DNA from: Microbulbifer sp. MI-G
GTDB taxonomy: Bacteria; Pseudomonadota; Gammaproteobacteria; Pseudomonadales; Cellvibrionaceae
Length of the DNA stretch: 64,000 bases
Direction of reading: 5' to 3'
NCBI RefSeq assembly: GCF_030440425.1
Contig: NZ_CP098023.1
Coordinates: forward strand, 1,663,501 to 1,727,500
This document shows, in pieces, positions 46,766-57,365 of this stretch. Positions within the stretch are counted from its first letter, which is position 1; each line of letters opens with the position of its first letter. The notes beneath the pieces were generated by a model, which worked only from the letters and a program-made list of their open reading frames with translations, had not been told where the DNA came from and did not search any database. The position numbers and the translations under genes were made by a program.

Positions 46766-47827
46766 ATGAGTGACAATTTGTCTCTGGCCCATCTTGCACG
46801 GGTACTGGGCGCTGAGCTGCGTCTGGCGCCCGGTGTGGACTCCCGATACGAAATTTCCGGTCTCAGTACTTTGCAGGATGCCGGAGCCAGCCACCTGGCT
46901 TTCCTGGCCAGTGCCGCCTACCGCCGCTTCCTAAAAAATACTGCTGCCGGTGCGGTGTTGGTCACTGAGGAGTTTGCCGACGATTGCCCGGTTTCCGTGC
47001 TCTGTGTCGAAAATCCCTATCTCGCTTTTGCCCGTGCGACAGCCCTGTTTAACTCAGCACCACAAGCGGAGGTCGGTATTCATCCCTCGGCAGCGGTTCA
47101 CCCCGATGCTGAAATTGCCTCCAGTGCCAGTGTGGCCGCCGGCGCTGTAGTGGAAAGATATGCCAAAATTGGCCCCAATGTCTCTCTGGGGGCCAATTGC
47201 TTTGTGGGGGAGGGGGCTATTATAGGTGCGGGCAGTTGTTTGCACGCCGGTGCTGTTGTGCACCACCGTTGCAGCCTGGGCAGAGATTGTATTATCCACA
47301 GTCAGGCGGTAATTGGGGCCGATGGTTTCGGCTTTGCACATCACCAGCAGGAGTGGATCAAGATTTATCAACTCGGCGGGGTAAATATTGGCGATGATGT
47401 CGAAATAGGAGCCAATACCTGTGTTGATCGCGGGGCCCTGGGCGATACCATTATTGGCAGCGGGGTTAAGATCGACAATCTGGTTCAAATCGCGCACAAT
47501 GTGAAGATTGGTGACTACACAGCCATTGCTGCTTGTTCAGGGATTGCCGGCAGTGCAGTCATTGGGAAGCATTGTGCCCTGGCTGGGTGCTCGCGTATCG
47601 CAGGGCATGTGACGATTGCCGATGGCTGTACTGTGACCGCCGATACTTTTGTGACCAAGTCCATTGACAGTCCGGGCAGTTATTCCGGTGCCCTGCCTTT
47701 TTCCGATAGCCCTACCTGGCGCCGCAATGCGGTGCGTTTTGGGCGGCTGGACAAAATGGCGAAGAGGCTGAAGGACTTGGAAAAACAGCTGGAAGCGTTG
47801 TCCCGCCATATTGATGGGGAGGGATGA
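46766..47827 (+). CDS. lpxD: UDP-3-O-acyl-glucosamine N-acyltransferase LpxD
   Basis: Third step of lipid A synthesis: adds the amide-linked 3-hydroxyacyl chain to UDP-3-O-acyl-GlcN. The 353 residues comprise an N-terminal uridine-binding domain ([20 protein letters not shown]), a left-handed beta helix of hexapeptide repeats ([20 protein letters not shown] and others) with catalytic His in [11 protein letters not shown], and a C-terminal helix pair for ACP. It starts 12 bases after skp and overlaps the open frame upstream of fabZ. Confidence 0.97.
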   Translation: MSDNLSLAHLARVLGAELRLAPGVDSRYEISGLSTLQDAGASHLAFLASAAYRRFLKNTAAGAVLVTEEFADDCPVSVLCVENPYLAFARATALFNSAPQAEVGIHPSAAVHPDAEIASSASVAAGAVVERYAKIGPNVSLGANCFVGEGAIIGAGSCLHAGAVVHHRCSLGRDCIIHSQAVIGADGFGFAHHQQEWIKIYQLGGVNIGDDVEIGANTCVDRGALGDTIIGSGVKIDNLVQIAHNVKIGDYTAIAACSGIAGSAVIGKHCALAGCSRIAGHVTIADGCTVTADTFVTKSIDSPGSYSGALPFSDSPTWRRNAVRFGRLDKMAKRLKDLEKQLEALSRHIDGEG

Positions 47828-47912
47828 AGCGGCTGGTAGTGAATGGATCAAACTTGGCTTTGTTGTTTTCGGGGCGTTTATCGCCCCGAAGTGGTTTCTG
47901 GGGGCATTTGGA

Positions 47913-48350
47913 ATGATGGATGTATGTGAAATTCGCGAGTACCTGCCACACCGCTATCCTTTTTTGCTGGTGGACCGCGTTGTGGAGTTCGAAACGGGAA
48001 AGTCTATCAAGGGCTATAAGAACATTTCAGTGAATGAAGAGGTTTTCAACGGGCATTTTCCGCAGATGCCCATCTTCCCTGGGGTTATGATTATTGAAGC
48101 TATGGCACAGGTCTCCGGGATTCTTGGGTTCAAAAGCTCTGGTAAGAAGCCTGAAGACGGCTACCTGTACCTCTTTGGCGGTGTCGATAAGGTGCGCTTT
48201 AAACGCCAAGTGATTCCCGGAGACCGATTGGATCTCGAATCTGTATCGGTCTCTGTACGTCGCAATATCTGGAAATTTTCCTGTCAGGCCAGTGTCGGCA
48301 GTGAACTGGCAGCTTCTGCGGAGATCCTGTGTGCTGTGAAGAAAGTGTAG
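47913..48350 (+). CDS. fabZ: 3-hydroxyacyl-ACP dehydratase FabZ
   Basis: Hot-dog-fold dehydratase of 145 residues acting in fatty-acid elongation. The catalytic His is in [13 protein letters not shown] and the Glu in [24 protein letters not shown] and [17 protein letters not shown] are family motifs. ATG 47913 (or the adjoining ATG at 47916) was chosen for length; the frame opens further into lpxD. It competes with LpxA for hydroxymyristoyl-ACP, which makes its place between lpxD and lpxA functionally sensible. Confidence 0.97.
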   Translation: MMDVCEIREYLPHRYPFLLVDRVVEFETGKSIKGYKNISVNEEVFNGHFPQMPIFPGVMIIEAMAQVSGILGFKSSGKKPEDGYLYLFGGVDKVRFKRQVIPGDRLDLESVSVSVRRNIWKFSCQASVGSELAASAEILCAVKKV

Positions 48351-48456
48351 CCATTTTGCACCGCCGGCATGAGAATGGCCAATCTTTCGGCTTCTCTGTT
48401 GCGGCGTTAAGTTTATGGTACCCGCAGTGTCCACTATCTGAGGAGTAGGTTCCAGA

Positions 48457-49236
48457 ATGCAGACAACTATCCACCCCACAGCGATTGTTGACCCAACGGC
48501 AATCATTGGTTCTGGGGTGAGTATCGGCGCCTACTCTATTGTCGGACCTGGAGTGGAAATAGGGGATGGTTGTGATATTGCCTCGCATGTGGTTCTGAGT
48601 GGGCCGAGCAGTCTGGGAAAGAACAACCGTATTTACCAGTTTGCCACGGTAGGTCAGGATACTCCGGATAAGAAGTACCAGGGGGAGGAGACCACGCTGG
48701 TTGTTGGAGATAATAACGTGATCCGGGAAGGGGTAACCATTCACCGTGGCACAGTGCAAGATCGCGGAGAGACTACCATCGGCAATGATAATCTGATCAT
48801 GGCTTACGCCCATGTCGGCCATGACAGTGTAATTTGCAACAATACCATTCTGGTTAACAATGTGGCCCTTGCCGGCCACGTGGTTGTGCGGGATTGGGCC
48901 ATCCTCAGTGGGTATAGCTTAGTGCATCAATACTGTACCATCGGTGAGCATGCTTTTCTTGGTATGGGAGCTGCTGTTGGCAAAGATGTACCGGCATATG
49001 TGATGGTTGCCGGAAACCCGGCTGAAGCAAAAACCTTTAACGTAGAGGGATTGCGTCGTCGCGGATTCTCCCGCGAGGAAACCGCGCTGATCGGCAAGGC
49101 CTATAAAACTGTGTATAGGCGCGGGCTGACGCAACAGGAAGCTCTACAGGCACTGGTGGAGCTGCGCGAACAATCTGCTGTCATTCAGCCCTGGATTGAT
49201 TCATTGCAATTCTCCACCCGCGGTATTGTCCGTTAG
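48457..49236 (+). CDS. lpxA: UDP-GlcNAc acyltransferase LpxA
   Basis: First step of lipid A synthesis: transfers 3-hydroxyacyl from ACP to UDP-GlcNAc. The protein, 259 residues (E. coli 262), is a left-handed beta helix with repeats such as VGPGVEIGDGCDIASHVVLS. The catalytic His is in MAYAHVGHDSVICNN; GNPAEAKTFNVEGLRRRGFS begins the helical C-terminus. It follows fabZ by 106 bases, with AGGAG at 48440-48444 ahead of the ATG. Confidence 0.97.
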   Translation: MQTTIHPTAIVDPTAIIGSGVSIGAYSIVGPGVEIGDGCDIASHVVLSGPSSLGKNNRIYQFATVGQDTPDKKYQGEETTLVVGDNNVIREGVTIHRGTVQDRGETTIGNDNLIMAYAHVGHDSVICNNTILVNNVALAGHVVVRDWAILSGYSLVHQYCTIGEHAFLGMGAAVGKDVPAYVMVAGNPAEAKTFNVEGLRRRGFSREETALIGKAYKTVYRRGLTQQEALQALVELREQSAVIQPWIDSLQFSTRGIVR

Positions 49237-49345
49237 TCTCACGGGATTTAGGCAGAAACCGTCAGCCTCGCTTTCCCGGATGGGTCTTTGAGTGAATGAC
49301 GCCTGGCTTCATGGGGCCAGCTTTCATGCAGAGGGATTTTAAGGC

Positions 49346-50503
49346 GTGTCAGAAGAGCATAAGCCGTTTCGCATTGGTGTGGTGGTCGGTGAGGCCTCTG
49401 GGGATATTCTGGGTGCGGGTCTAATGGCTGCACTGCAAAAGCGCCTGCCTGGGGTGGTATTCGAAGGTATCGCTGGCCCGTGTATGCTGGCTCTGGGTGC
49501 AAAATCCCTGTTTGCCATGGAGCGCCTGTCGGTGATGGGGCTGGTAGAGCCTTTGAGGCGTCTGCCTGAGCTGTTAAGAATCCGCCGTGCTCTTTGTCAG
49601 TATTTTATCAAGAATCCACCAGATCTCTTTATTGGCATCGACGCGCCGGATTTCAATTTGTCTCTGGAAGAATCCCTCAAAGTTGAGGGGATCAAAACTG
49701 TACATTATGTGAGTCCCTCAGTGTGGGCCTGGCGGCGGGGAAGGGTTAAAAAGATTGCCCGCGCAGTGAACCATATGCTGACATTGCTGCCCTTTGAGGC
49801 CAAATTTTACCGGGAAAACCAAATACCGGTAACCTTTGTCGGGCACCCTCTTGCCGATGAAATTCCATTGCAGGTCCATGGCTCAGCAAAGCGCCGGGAA
49901 CTGGGTTTTGCGGATAGCGATAGAGTCATCGCCCTGCTTCCAGGCAGTCGTGCTGGAGAAGTGCGCTTACTTGGACCACTGTTCTTGCAGGCTGCCCGCT
50001 GGTGCCACCAGCGCAATCCGGATATCAGGTTTGTCCTGCCCGCCGCCAACAGACTGCGTTTTTCAGAGATCAATCAGCAGTTACAGCGTTTTAATGGGCT
50101 GCCGGTAACTGTATTGGAAGGCCACGCTCAAACGGCGCTTACCGTTGCAGACTGTGTATTGATCGCCTCGGGCACTGCCACTCTGGAAACGATGCTGTTG
50201 AAGAAACCGATGGTGGTGGCTTACAAGTTGGGCAGAGTTTCCTACGCTATTATATCCCGAATGTTACATACTCCCTGGGTGTCGCTGCCCAATCTGCTGG
50301 CGCAGAGGGAGTTGGTGCCGGAAATATTGCAAAGCGATGCCACTCCGGAAAACCTCGGGGCTGCCTTGATGCGTTACTTTGAGGATCCGCTGCTGGGGGA
50401 TCAACTGCAGCGGGAATTTGATGAACTTCACCAACAGTTGCGTTGCAATGCCTCCGAACGTGCAGCGGATGCTGTCTGCAACCTGTTGAAGCAAAGTGGA
50501 TAG
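49346..50503 (+). CDS. lpxB: Lipid-A-disaccharide synthase LpxB
   Basis: Peripheral inner-membrane glycosyltransferase (GT19), 385 residues, joining UDP-2,3-diacyl-GlcN and lipid X. Motifs: VVGEASGDILGAGLMAAL, GIDAPDFNLSLEESLK, HYVSPSVWAWRRGRVKKI, LLPGSRAGEVRLLGPLFL and the nucleotide-site SGTATLETMLLKKPMVV. GTG start. It lies about 110 bases after lpxA and 6 bases before rnhB. Confidence 0.96.
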   Translation: MSEEHKPFRIGVVVGEASGDILGAGLMAALQKRLPGVVFEGIAGPCMLALGAKSLFAMERLSVMGLVEPLRRLPELLRIRRALCQYFIKNPPDLFIGIDAPDFNLSLEESLKVEGIKTVHYVSPSVWAWRRGRVKKIARAVNHMLTLLPFEAKFYRENQIPVTFVGHPLADEIPLQVHGSAKRRELGFADSDRVIALLPGSRAGEVRLLGPLFLQAARWCHQRNPDIRFVLPAANRLRFSEINQQLQRFNGLPVTVLEGHAQTALTVADCVLIASGTATLETMLLKKPMVVAYKLGRVSYAIISRMLHTPWVSLPNLLAQRELVPEILQSDATPENLGAALMRYFEDPLLGDQLQREFDELHQQLRCNASERAADAVCNLLKQSG

Positions 50504-50509
50504 AAATGG

Positions 50510-51127
50510 ATGTGTCCCCAAAAAGTGCTCCCCCCTTACATTTGTACTTATCAGGGCGTGTTGCTTGCCGGTGTCGATGAGGTGGGTCGCGGCCCCCTGG
50601 CTGGGGATGTCGTTGCGGCGGCGGTCATTCTCGATCCGGCCTACCCTATTGAAGGTCTTGCCGACTCAAAAAAACTGAGCGAAAAAAAGCGTAAACTACT
50701 CTTTGATCAGATTTGTACACGTGCGCTGGATTACTCTATCGCCCGTGCCACGGTGCAGGAGATTGACCGGATCAATATTCTACAAGCCAGTTTACTGGCC
50801 ATGCGCCGCGCTGTGGAACAGCTATCTGTGCAACCGGAGTATGTCTTGGTGGACGGCAATAAAAAGCCGGACTGGACTTATCCGTGTGATACGGTGGTGA
50901 AAGGAGATGACCGGGTTGCAGCCATTGCAGCGGCTTCTATTCTGGCAAAAGTGACGCGAGACCGGGAGCTGGTGGAGCTTGATAAACAATATCCGGGATA
51001 TGGATTGGCCCGGCACAAAGGGTATCCGACCAAAATGCATCTACAGGCTTTGCAGCAGCTAGGCCCCAGTCCTGTGCACAGGGCGAGCTTTGCCCCGGTA
51101 AAACAATTGCTGATGGATTTGGTTTAG
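50510..51127 (+). CDS. rnhB: Ribonuclease HII
   Basis: Metal-dependent endonuclease of 205 residues that incises RNA or single ribonucleotides in DNA. The acidic site is present: Asp and Glu in [17 protein letters not shown], Asp in [10 protein letters not shown] and Asp in [13 protein letters not shown]. The C-terminal [19 protein letters not shown] is typical. It is the last gene of the plus-strand envelope block; dnaE and accA, which follow rnhB in many gammaproteobacteria, are absent here. Confidence 0.96.
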   Translation: MCPQKVLPPYICTYQGVLLAGVDEVGRGPLAGDVVAAAVILDPAYPIEGLADSKKLSEKKRKLLFDQICTRALDYSIARATVQEIDRINILQASLLAMRRAVEQLSVQPEYVLVDGNKKPDWTYPCDTVVKGDDRVAAIAAASILAKVTRDRELVELDKQYPGYGLARHKGYPTKMHLQALQQLGPSPVHRASFAPVKQLLMDLV

Positions 51128-51149
51128 TTTTCGGCAGCAGGGATTCGCT

Positions 51150-52421
51150 CTAGCTGCTGATTTTCTTTACGCGTGCGCGAGTGATCATTGTATTGGAAAC
51201 TTCCTCAATCTCCACCAGGTAGTTCTGGATAAAGAAACTGATATTGCCGTCGGGGATGCTTTCCAGATATTCCATGGCCAGGCCGTTAAAGGTTTTGGGG
51301 CCATCGGTTGGCAGGTGCCAACCCAGAGTACGATTGATATCGCGCATGGATGTGCCGCCCGCTATCCTATACCAGCCGTCTTCAGTGGCGATTATCTCTT
51401 GGTCATCGCTGGGCACCGGACTTGCGGTAAAATCACCGACGATTTCCTCCAGCAGGTCCTCCAGGGTAACAATCCCCATGACTTCGCCGTATTCGTCCAC
51501 TACCAGTCCCATACGGCGTTTGGTTTTCTGGAAATTCATCAACAGTGTGGGCAGTGGTGTTGCCTCGGGTACAAAGTAGGGGTCATCGGTGAAAGATTTT
51601 AGGCGTGCTACGGAAAAATTCTGCGGGCCGTCACGCAGGATCTGCGCGGCGCGGCGCAGGTGTAGGATGCCAACCACTTGGTTGATATCGCCTGTAAAGA
51701 CCGGCAGGCGGGTATAGCTGCTCTCGGCCAGTTGCTGGAGTATCTGCTCGGCAGTATGTTCCAAATCCACACCCATGACTTCGTTGCGGGGAATCATGAT
51801 GTCTTCCACAGTGGCCTGGTCCAGGTCCAGTACGTTGAGCAGCATTCCCTTGTGTTTGCTGGGAAGCAAAGCGCCGGACTCAAAAACCACAGTTCTGAGT
51901 TCCTCCGGGGCCAGGTGTTCTGATTCTCCTCCCACAGTGGTCTCGACACCCACCAAACGCGCCAGCCCATTTGAAATGCTGCTGACTAACAACACCAGTG
52001 GAGTGAGTAGCCAAAGCAGCGGTTGCAAAATCAGTGACGCAGGAAAGGCGACTTTCTCCGGGTATAAGGCGGCAATGGTTTTTGGGGTTACTTCGGCAAA
52101 AATCAGGATCACGATAGTGAGTGCCGCGGTGGCATAAAATACTCCAGCATCGCCGTAGAGTTTGGTAAACACTGCGCCGGCGATGACAGAGGCAAGGATA
52201 TTGACCAGGTTATTACCGATCAAAATTACCCCGATCAGCTTATCGGGTCGCACGAGCAGCTCCATGGCGCGTTTAGCGCCGCGGTGCCCGCTTTTGGCCT
52301 GGTGCCGAAGGCGATAGCGGTTCAGCGCCATCATGCTGGTTTCGGAGCTGGAAAAAAAAGCTGATATGACGACCAGCAGGGCTAGCAGGCTGAACAGCAG
52401 GCCCGGGTGGATCTCGTTCAA
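51150..52421 (-). CDS. corB: CNNM/CorB family membrane protein (HlyC/CorC type)
   Basis: Inner-membrane protein of 423 residues of the CNNM-CBS family, linked to magnesium and cobalt resistance or Mg2+ transport. The N-terminal CNNM domain has about four helices (SLLALLVVISAFFSSSETS, ILIGNNLVNILASVIAGAVF, FAEVTPKTIAALYPE). It is followed by two CBS domains (VEDIMIPRNEVMGVDL; LVVDEYGEVMGIVTLEDLLEE) and a C-terminal CorC/HlyC domain. It precedes ypjD and ffh as yfjD does in E. coli. The symbol reflects that homology and synteny; transport itself is not shown. Confidence 0.88.
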   Translation of the reverse strand: MNEIHPGLLFSLLALLVVISAFFSSSETSMMALNRYRLRHQAKSGHRGAKRAMELLVRPDKLIGVILIGNNLVNILASVIAGAVFTKLYGDAGVFYATAALTIVILIFAEVTPKTIAALYPEKVAFPASLILQPLLWLLTPLVLLVSSISNGLARLVGVETTVGGESEHLAPEELRTVVFESGALLPSKHKGMLLNVLDLDQATVEDIMIPRNEVMGVDLEHTAEQILQQLAESSYTRLPVFTGDINQVVGILHLRRAAQILRDGPQNFSVARLKSFTDDPYFVPEATPLPTLLMNFQKTKRRMGLVVDEYGEVMGIVTLEDLLEEIVGDFTASPVPSDDQEIIATEDGWYRIAGGTSMRDINRTLGWHLPTDGPKTFNGLAMEYLESIPDGNISFFIQNYLVEIEEVSNTMITRARVKKISS

Positions 52422-52507
52422 GGGAGAACTCTTTTTGATTCGAAGCGGAAATATTGGAGCAGAATGCCGACCTCTGCAAGTATTCCAGTCCTTTTTCTTG
52501 CCTCCCG

Positions 52508-53308
52508 CTACCCGCGCTGGAGAATCACCTCCAAAACCAGCTTGCTGCCAAAGTAGGCCAGCATCAGGGCGGCGAAGGCACTCAGAGTCCAGCGTACAGC
52601 GGTATTGCCGCGCCAGCCCCGCTGCCAGTGTCCCCAGAGCAGAATACTATAGAGTATCCAGGCGACAATGGAGAGGACAGTTTTGTGCATGGGTCCCTGT
52701 TCGAACAGGTTGCCTACAAAGACAAAGCCCGTCACCAGAGAGGCGGTCAAGAGTAACTGGCCAAAAGTAATCAGGCCGAAGAGCAGTGACTCCATGCTCT
52801 GCAAAGGGGGTAGTAGGCGGGCAGCTCCCACCGGCCGGTGTTTGTGCAGCTGTTGGTTCATATAGTAGAGAGAGATTGCCTGCAGTGTCGCCAGGGTTAG
52901 CAGGGAGTAAGCGGAAATGGAGAGCAGTGCATGGACGGCGATACCCGCGGATAGCTGACCGTGAAGCGTGGCTGTGCCCCAGGTATGTGAGGCGGCGAAC
53001 TCCGTGATTGCCCCTATCGGGGCAAAAATCAAAATTAGCAAGGTCAGGGGGCGCCTCGCAGCAAGCACTAACAGCAGCAGGTTAACCACCCAGGTAACCA
53101 GTGACAGCATCGCCAGCAGGTCGAAGCGGTAGCCCAGGGGGGAAAACAGGGTATGCACCAGGGAGATCCCATGGGCAGTCAGCGCTGCGGCAAGTAGTGT
53201 CAGAAGCAGCCTGTTGTCTGGTTGACGCTTGCGGGCAAGGGCTGTCGCCGCAACAGCGGTAGTGGCAAGGTAGAGGGCGATGGCTGTCCAGTGGGCGTAA
53301 GCCGCCAT
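52508..53308 (-). CDS. ypjD: YpjD-like CcsA-family membrane protein
   Basis: Inner-membrane protein of 266 residues with about eight hydrophobic segments, of the cytochrome c assembly (CcsA/CcmC) superfamily. Conserved features are His in LLAAALTAHGISLVHTLF, the WVVNLLLLVLAARRP helix and AGIAVHALLSISAYSLLTLA, with His residues in helices typical of heme-handling members. E. coli YpjD, next to ffh, has the same arrangement; its function is poorly known and c-type maturation should not be assumed. ATG 53308 was chosen; an ATG at 53326 is possible. Divergent from ffh. Confidence 0.87.
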   Translation of the reverse strand: MAAYAHWTAIALYLATTAVAATALARKRQPDNRLLLTLLAAALTAHGISLVHTLFSPLGYRFDLLAMLSLVTWVVNLLLLVLAARRPLTLLILIFAPIGAITEFAASHTWGTATLHGQLSAGIAVHALLSISAYSLLTLATLQAISLYYMNQQLHKHRPVGAARLLPPLQSMESLLFGLITFGQLLLTASLVTGFVFVGNLFEQGPMHKTVLSIVAWILYSILLWGHWQRGWRGNTAVRWTLSAFAALMLAYFGSKLVLEVILQRG

Positions 53309-53501
53309 TGATTTGATCCGTATCATTAGTGCAACTGACAGGGAGTGTGTCACAGCCCGCTTGAACAGGAAAGGTCTGGTGTTATTTCGGCTGCGCAGGT
53401 ACCTAGGCTATACTGCCGCGCCTCAGCCAGGGTGTTGTGAATGGTTCCGCGGCCCTGCGCACCGGGGTTCAGTCCGCAGCCGGAGAAATCGAGGCGAATT
53501 T

Positions 53502-54914
53502 ATGTTCGATAACCTGAGTGACCGCTTATCAGCGGCTCTAAAGAAAGTCACCGGCAAGGCCCGCCTGACCGATGACAATATCCGCGATACCCTGCGAGAA
53601 GTGCGAAAAGCACTACTCGAAGCAGATGTCGCCCTGCCAGTCGTCAAGGCCTTTGTGCAGCAGGTGCGCACCGCAGCGGTGGGACAGAAAGTGAGCAAGG
53701 CCCTGAACCCGGGTCAACAGTTCGTCAAGATTGTTCAGGATGAGTTGGTAAAGGTCATGGGTGCGGCTGCAGAACCTCTCAACCTGGCTGTCCAGCCCCC
53801 AGCAATTATTCTTATGGCCGGCCTGCAAGGGGCCGGTAAGACCACCAGTGTTGCCAAGCTGGCCAGGTTCCTGCAGGAGCGCGAGAAGAAGAAAGTGATG
53901 GTGGTCAGCGCCGATGTTTATCGCCCGGCGGCCATCAAACAATTGGAAACCCTCGCGAGTGAGGTGGGAGCTCAGTACCATCCGTCTACCCCGGAGCAAA
54001 AACCTCTGAATATTGCCAAAGGGGCGGTTGAAGCCGCGCGTAAACAGTTTGCCGATGTATTGATTGTGGATACGGCGGGACGCCTGCATATTGATGCCCA
54101 GCTGATGGATGAAATCCGCGAATTGCACGACACGCTGAGCCCAGCTGAAACGCTGTTTGTGATCGATGCCATGATCGGTCAGGATGCTGTGAATACCGCC
54201 AGTGCCTTTGATAAGGCCCTATCGCTCACCGGTGTCATCCTGACCAAGGCCGATGGTGATGCCCGTGGCGGCGCCGCGCTGTCTGTACGCCAGGTGACCG
54301 GTAAGCCCATTAAATTTATCGGTGTCGGGGAAAAGACCGATGCGCTGGAGACCTTCCACCCGGATCGCATTGCCTCCCGCATTCTCGGCATGGGGGATAT
54401 CCTGTCTCTAATCGAAGAGGCGGAACAGAAGATTGATAAGGGCAAGGCTGAAAAGCTGGTCAAGAAGGTGCAGAAGGGTAAAGGCTTCGACTTAGAAGAC
54501 CTGCGCGACCAGCTGCAGCAGATGCAAAATATGGGTGGCTTTGGCTCCCTGCTGGAAAAGATGCCAGGTATGGGCGGCTTGGCCCAGGCCGCTCAACAGG
54601 CGGATATGGGTAAAGAGTTCAGGCGTATGGATGCGCTCATCTCCTCCATGACCCCGGCTGAACGCCGCAATCCAGAACTCCTCAATGGTTCCCGCAAGCG
54701 CCGAATCGTTGCCGGATCCGGAACCCATCTGCAGGACCTGAACCGCCTGCTCAAGCAGCACAAGCAGATGGGCAAGATGATGAAGAAGCTCAAGGGTGGT
54801 GGCATGGGTAAAATGATGCGCGGCATGAGCGGCTTGCCCGGTATGGGTGGGGGCCTGCCTGGCGGTATGGGCGGTATGCCCGGTGGCTTGCCGCCTGGAT
54901 TCAAGAAAAAGTAG
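53502..54914 (+). CDS. ffh: Signal recognition particle GTPase Ffh
   Basis: SRP54 homologue of 470 residues that binds 4.5S RNA and delivers inner-membrane proteins to FtsY. Order: N helical bundle, G domain with P-loop GLQGAGKTTSVAKLA (from residue 107), DTAGRLHID and TKADGDARGG, then the Met-rich M domain (MQNMGGFGSLLEKMPGMGG; RIVAGSGTHLQDLNRLLKQ). The tail is a Gly/Met/Pro low-complexity segment (GGMGGMPGGLPPGFKKK). The ATG at 53502 with GAGG upstream replaces a longer frame whose first 63 codons are not SRP-like. Confidence 0.97.
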   Translation: MFDNLSDRLSAALKKVTGKARLTDDNIRDTLREVRKALLEADVALPVVKAFVQQVRTAAVGQKVSKALNPGQQFVKIVQDELVKVMGAAAEPLNLAVQPPAIILMAGLQGAGKTTSVAKLARFLQEREKKKVMVVSADVYRPAAIKQLETLASEVGAQYHPSTPEQKPLNIAKGAVEAARKQFADVLIVDTAGRLHIDAQLMDEIRELHDTLSPAETLFVIDAMIGQDAVNTASAFDKALSLTGVILTKADGDARGGAALSVRQVTGKPIKFIGVGEKTDALETFHPDRIASRILGMGDILSLIEEAEQKIDKGKAEKLVKKVQKGKGFDLEDLRDQLQQMQNMGGFGSLLEKMPGMGGLAQAAQQADMGKEFRRMDALISSMTPAERRNPELLNGSRKRRIVAGSGTHLQDLNRLLKQHKQMGKMMKKLKGGGMGKMMRGMSGLPGMGGGLPGGMGGMPGGLPPGFKKK

Positions 54915-55069
54915 CGCCTCGGGACGCTGGGCGCGATTAGATACAGCGCTATACAAATCCCCGGGGCTGCATTAGAATACGCCGCCTTTCAGCCGGGTGT
55001 GCTGCCGGCAAAGTTATTTCGGTGGCCGAAGCGTGCGGCCATCCAGTATTGAACCTACAGGAAAGTTAC

Positions 55070-55309
55070 ATGGTAACCATTCGCTTGGCTCGTGGCGGTG
55101 CTAAAAAGCGCCCGTTTTATCACCTGACTGTTACCGATAGCCGCAACGCTCGCGACGGCCGCTTTATAGAGCGTGTTGGCTTCTTCAACCCGGTTGCCCG
55201 TGGCCAGGAAGAGCGTCTGCGTATTGACCGTGAGCGCGTGGACTTCTGGCTGGGCCGAGGTGCCCAGGTTTCTGACCGTGTCAGCAAGCTGCTGAAAGAA
55301 GCCGCCTGA
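55070..55309 (+). CDS. rpsP: 30S ribosomal protein S16
   Basis: Small-subunit protein of 79 residues. It starts [20 protein letters not shown] and contains [16 protein letters not shown] and [17 protein letters not shown], typical of S16. Its ATG has CAGGAAAG upstream. First gene of the rpsP-rimM-trmD-rplS operon, 155 bases after ffh. Confidence 0.98.
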   Translation: MVTIRLARGGAKKRPFYHLTVTDSRNARDGRFIERVGFFNPVARGQEERLRIDRERVDFWLGRGAQVSDRVSKLLKEAA

Positions 55310-55330
55310 TTTGCCCCTGTTGGTGCGCTT

Positions 55331-55870
55331 GTGACAGAGAAGGGGAATAATTTCACTGACCTGGTCACTGTTGGGCGCATAACCACCGCTTATGGCGTGC
55401 GCGGTTGGGTAAAGGTACACTCCTATACAGAACCGATGGACAATATCCTGCAGTTCCCCAATTGGAGGTTGCGGGGGCCAAAAGGCTGGGAGACCTGTCA
55501 AATAGATGCTGGCAGGCACCACGGTAAGGGCCTGGTCGTACATATCAAAGGGATAGACAGTCGCGATGAGGCGACACAGTTTTGCCAGTGCGACATAGCG
55601 GTTGTGCGTGATTTAATGCCCGTACTTGAACCGGGTGAGTACTACTGGCACCAGCTTGAAGGGTTGCGGGTAGTCAGCCACTTTCAGGGTGAGGTGTATG
55701 ATTTTGGTAATGTCGCGCATATGATGCAAACAGGTGCCAATGATGTCTTGGTGGTGCGTGGTGGTGCGGACAGGCGCGAGCGTTTGATCCCCTATCTGCC
55801 GGGCCAGTTTGTTCTCGAGATAGATCTGCAGGCCGGTGTGATTACTGTCGATTGGGACCCCGCTTTCTAA
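55331..55870 (+). CDS. rimM: 16S rRNA processing protein RimM
   Basis: Ribosome-maturation factor of 179 residues that binds S19 during 30S head assembly. The N-terminal domain has [24 protein letters not shown] (read in parts), and the PRC-barrel C-terminal domain has [14 protein letters not shown] and [20 protein letters not shown] start 21 bases after rpsP; trmD follows after 11 bases. Confidence 0.96.
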   Translation: MTEKGNNFTDLVTVGRITTAYGVRGWVKVHSYTEPMDNILQFPNWRLRGPKGWETCQIDAGRHHGKGLVVHIKGIDSRDEATQFCQCDIAVVRDLMPVLEPGEYYWHQLEGLRVVSHFQGEVYDFGNVAHMMQTGANDVLVVRGGADRRERLIPYLPGQFVLEIDLQAGVITVDWDPAF

Positions 55871-55881
55871 GGGTTGGAGCG

Positions 55882-56637
55882 ATGTTGAAGAAAATCGCTC
55901 TTGTAAGCATTTTTCCGGAAATGTTTGCCGCACTGACTGATTATGGTGTCAGCGGGCGGGCTGTGAAATCGGGCCTGCTGGAGGTGCGTTGCTGGAATCC
56001 CCGCGAGTTCACCAGTGACAGGCACTGTAGCGTGGATGACCGGCCCTATGGCGGTGGTCCGGGAATGGTGATGTTGGCGGAACCCCTTTACCAGGCCCTG
56101 GAGGCTGCACGTGCCTGGGCCGGAGCGGAGGGTGAGCCTGTAAGGAGTATCTATCTGTCTCCGCAGGGGCAGCAACTGGGCCAGCGTAACATCGAAGCGT
56201 TTTCGGTTGCCGGAAATCTGGTATTGCTGGCAGGGCGCTATGAAGGGGTGGATGAGCGTATCATAGAGTCCTCGATCGACGAGGAATGGTCTATTGGTGA
56301 CTATGTCCTCAGTGGTGGTGAGTTGGCTGCTATGGTCATGATGGATGCAATCATCCGTCTGATACCTGGAGCTCTCGGGCACAATCAATCGGTGACTGAA
56401 GATTCTTTTTCCGCAGGCTTGCTGGATTGTCCCCACTATACCCGGCCTGAGGAGTACCGTGGGAAAATGGTCCCCGAAGTGTTACTTTCGGGCAACCATG
56501 AAAAAATTCGCCGCTGGCGTCTCAAGCAGGCTCTGGCGCGCACGCAACAACGCCGACCCGATCTTCTGGAGGGATTGGAGCTGAGTGAAGAACAGGAGCA
56601 ATTGCTGGCAGAAATCCGGCGGGAGCGAAATTCCTGA
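55882..56637 (+). CDS. trmD: tRNA (guanine37-N1)-methyltransferase TrmD
   Basis: SPOUT-fold, SAM-dependent dimer of 251 residues methylating G37 next to the anticodon to prevent frameshifting. The trefoil-knot motifs [16 protein letters not shown] and [19 protein letters not shown] are present, as are [13 protein letters not shown] and the C-terminal [17 protein letters not shown] 55882 (GGTTGGAG upstream) begins the family sequence; ten further upstream codons are open and overlap rimM. Confidence 0.97.
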   Translation: MLKKIALVSIFPEMFAALTDYGVSGRAVKSGLLEVRCWNPREFTSDRHCSVDDRPYGGGPGMVMLAEPLYQALEAARAWAGAEGEPVRSIYLSPQGQQLGQRNIEAFSVAGNLVLLAGRYEGVDERIIESSIDEEWSIGDYVLSGGELAAMVMMDAIIRLIPGALGHNQSVTEDSFSAGLLDCPHYTRPEEYRGKMVPEVLLSGNHEKIRRWRLKQALARTQQRRPDLLEGLELSEEQEQLLAEIRRERNS

Positions 56638-56724
56638 AAACTTGATGCCGGATTCGCCGGGAGGCGCAAGTAATTCGGTAAACTAGCTGAGAAGCTACAC
56701 AAACTCTGTTTGGGAGCAATCCAA

Positions 56725-57075
56725 ATGACCAACAAACTTATCCAGCAATTGGAGCAAGAACAGCTAAAGAGCGAGGTACCTTCCTTCGCACCCGGCGATA
56801 CTGTAATTGTTCAGGTAAAAGTAAAAGAAGGTAATCGCGAGCGCCTGCAGGCGTTTGAAGGAGTGGTAATCGGTAAGCGTAATCGCGGCCTCAACTCCTC
56901 CTTCACTGTGCGTAAAATTTCCCATGGTGTTGGAGTAGAGCGTACTTTCCAGACCCACAGTCCACTGGTCGACAGTATCAAGGTAAAGCGCCGTGGTGAT
57001 GTGCGCCAAGCCAAACTGTATTACCTGCGTAGTCTGACTGGTAAGGCAGCGCGGATTAAAGAAAAGCTCAATTAA
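56725..57075 (+). CDS. rplS: 50S ribosomal protein L19
   Basis: Large-subunit protein of 116 residues at the 30S interface. It contains [40 protein letters not shown] and [20 protein letters not shown], all L19. Last gene of the rpsP operon. GGGAG lies 9 bases before the ATG. A 6-bp hairpin follows 23 bases past the stop. Confidence 0.98.
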   Translation: MTNKLIQQLEQEQLKSEVPSFAPGDTVIVQVKVKEGNRERLQAFEGVVIGKRNRGLNSSFTVRKISHGVGVERTFQTHSPLVDSIKVKRRGDVRQAKLYYLRSLTGKAARIKEKLN

Positions 57076-57098
57076 GCACTTTTGACAACACAATAGTG

Positions 57099-57121
57099 AG
57101 CCGGGGTGTCTCGCTCCGGCT
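57099..57121 (+). terminator. Weak hairpin after rplS
   Basis: AGCCGG/CCGGCT stem (57099-57104 and 57116-57121) at the expected operon end, with only a poor T-run after it. Confidence 0.4.
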
Positions 57122-57365
57122 GTATTCCCGTCATGTGAAGCCGTCTGGTTAAGCCCTTTCCAGTGACATACTCTGTCTATCCTGTTGCGGTAATGCGCAG
57201 AATGACACCCTCTCGAATTCCAATAGCCCGATATGTGCAGAGAGCAACTGATGGGGGCCACTGGCATGCACACTCTTGCGTTTTGCTGCGCCAGTATTTC
57301 CCGGGCGGGCAATCAGAAGCCCCTGGATTTCTGTTCGATTGCCAAGCGTATTCCATTGAGAAAAC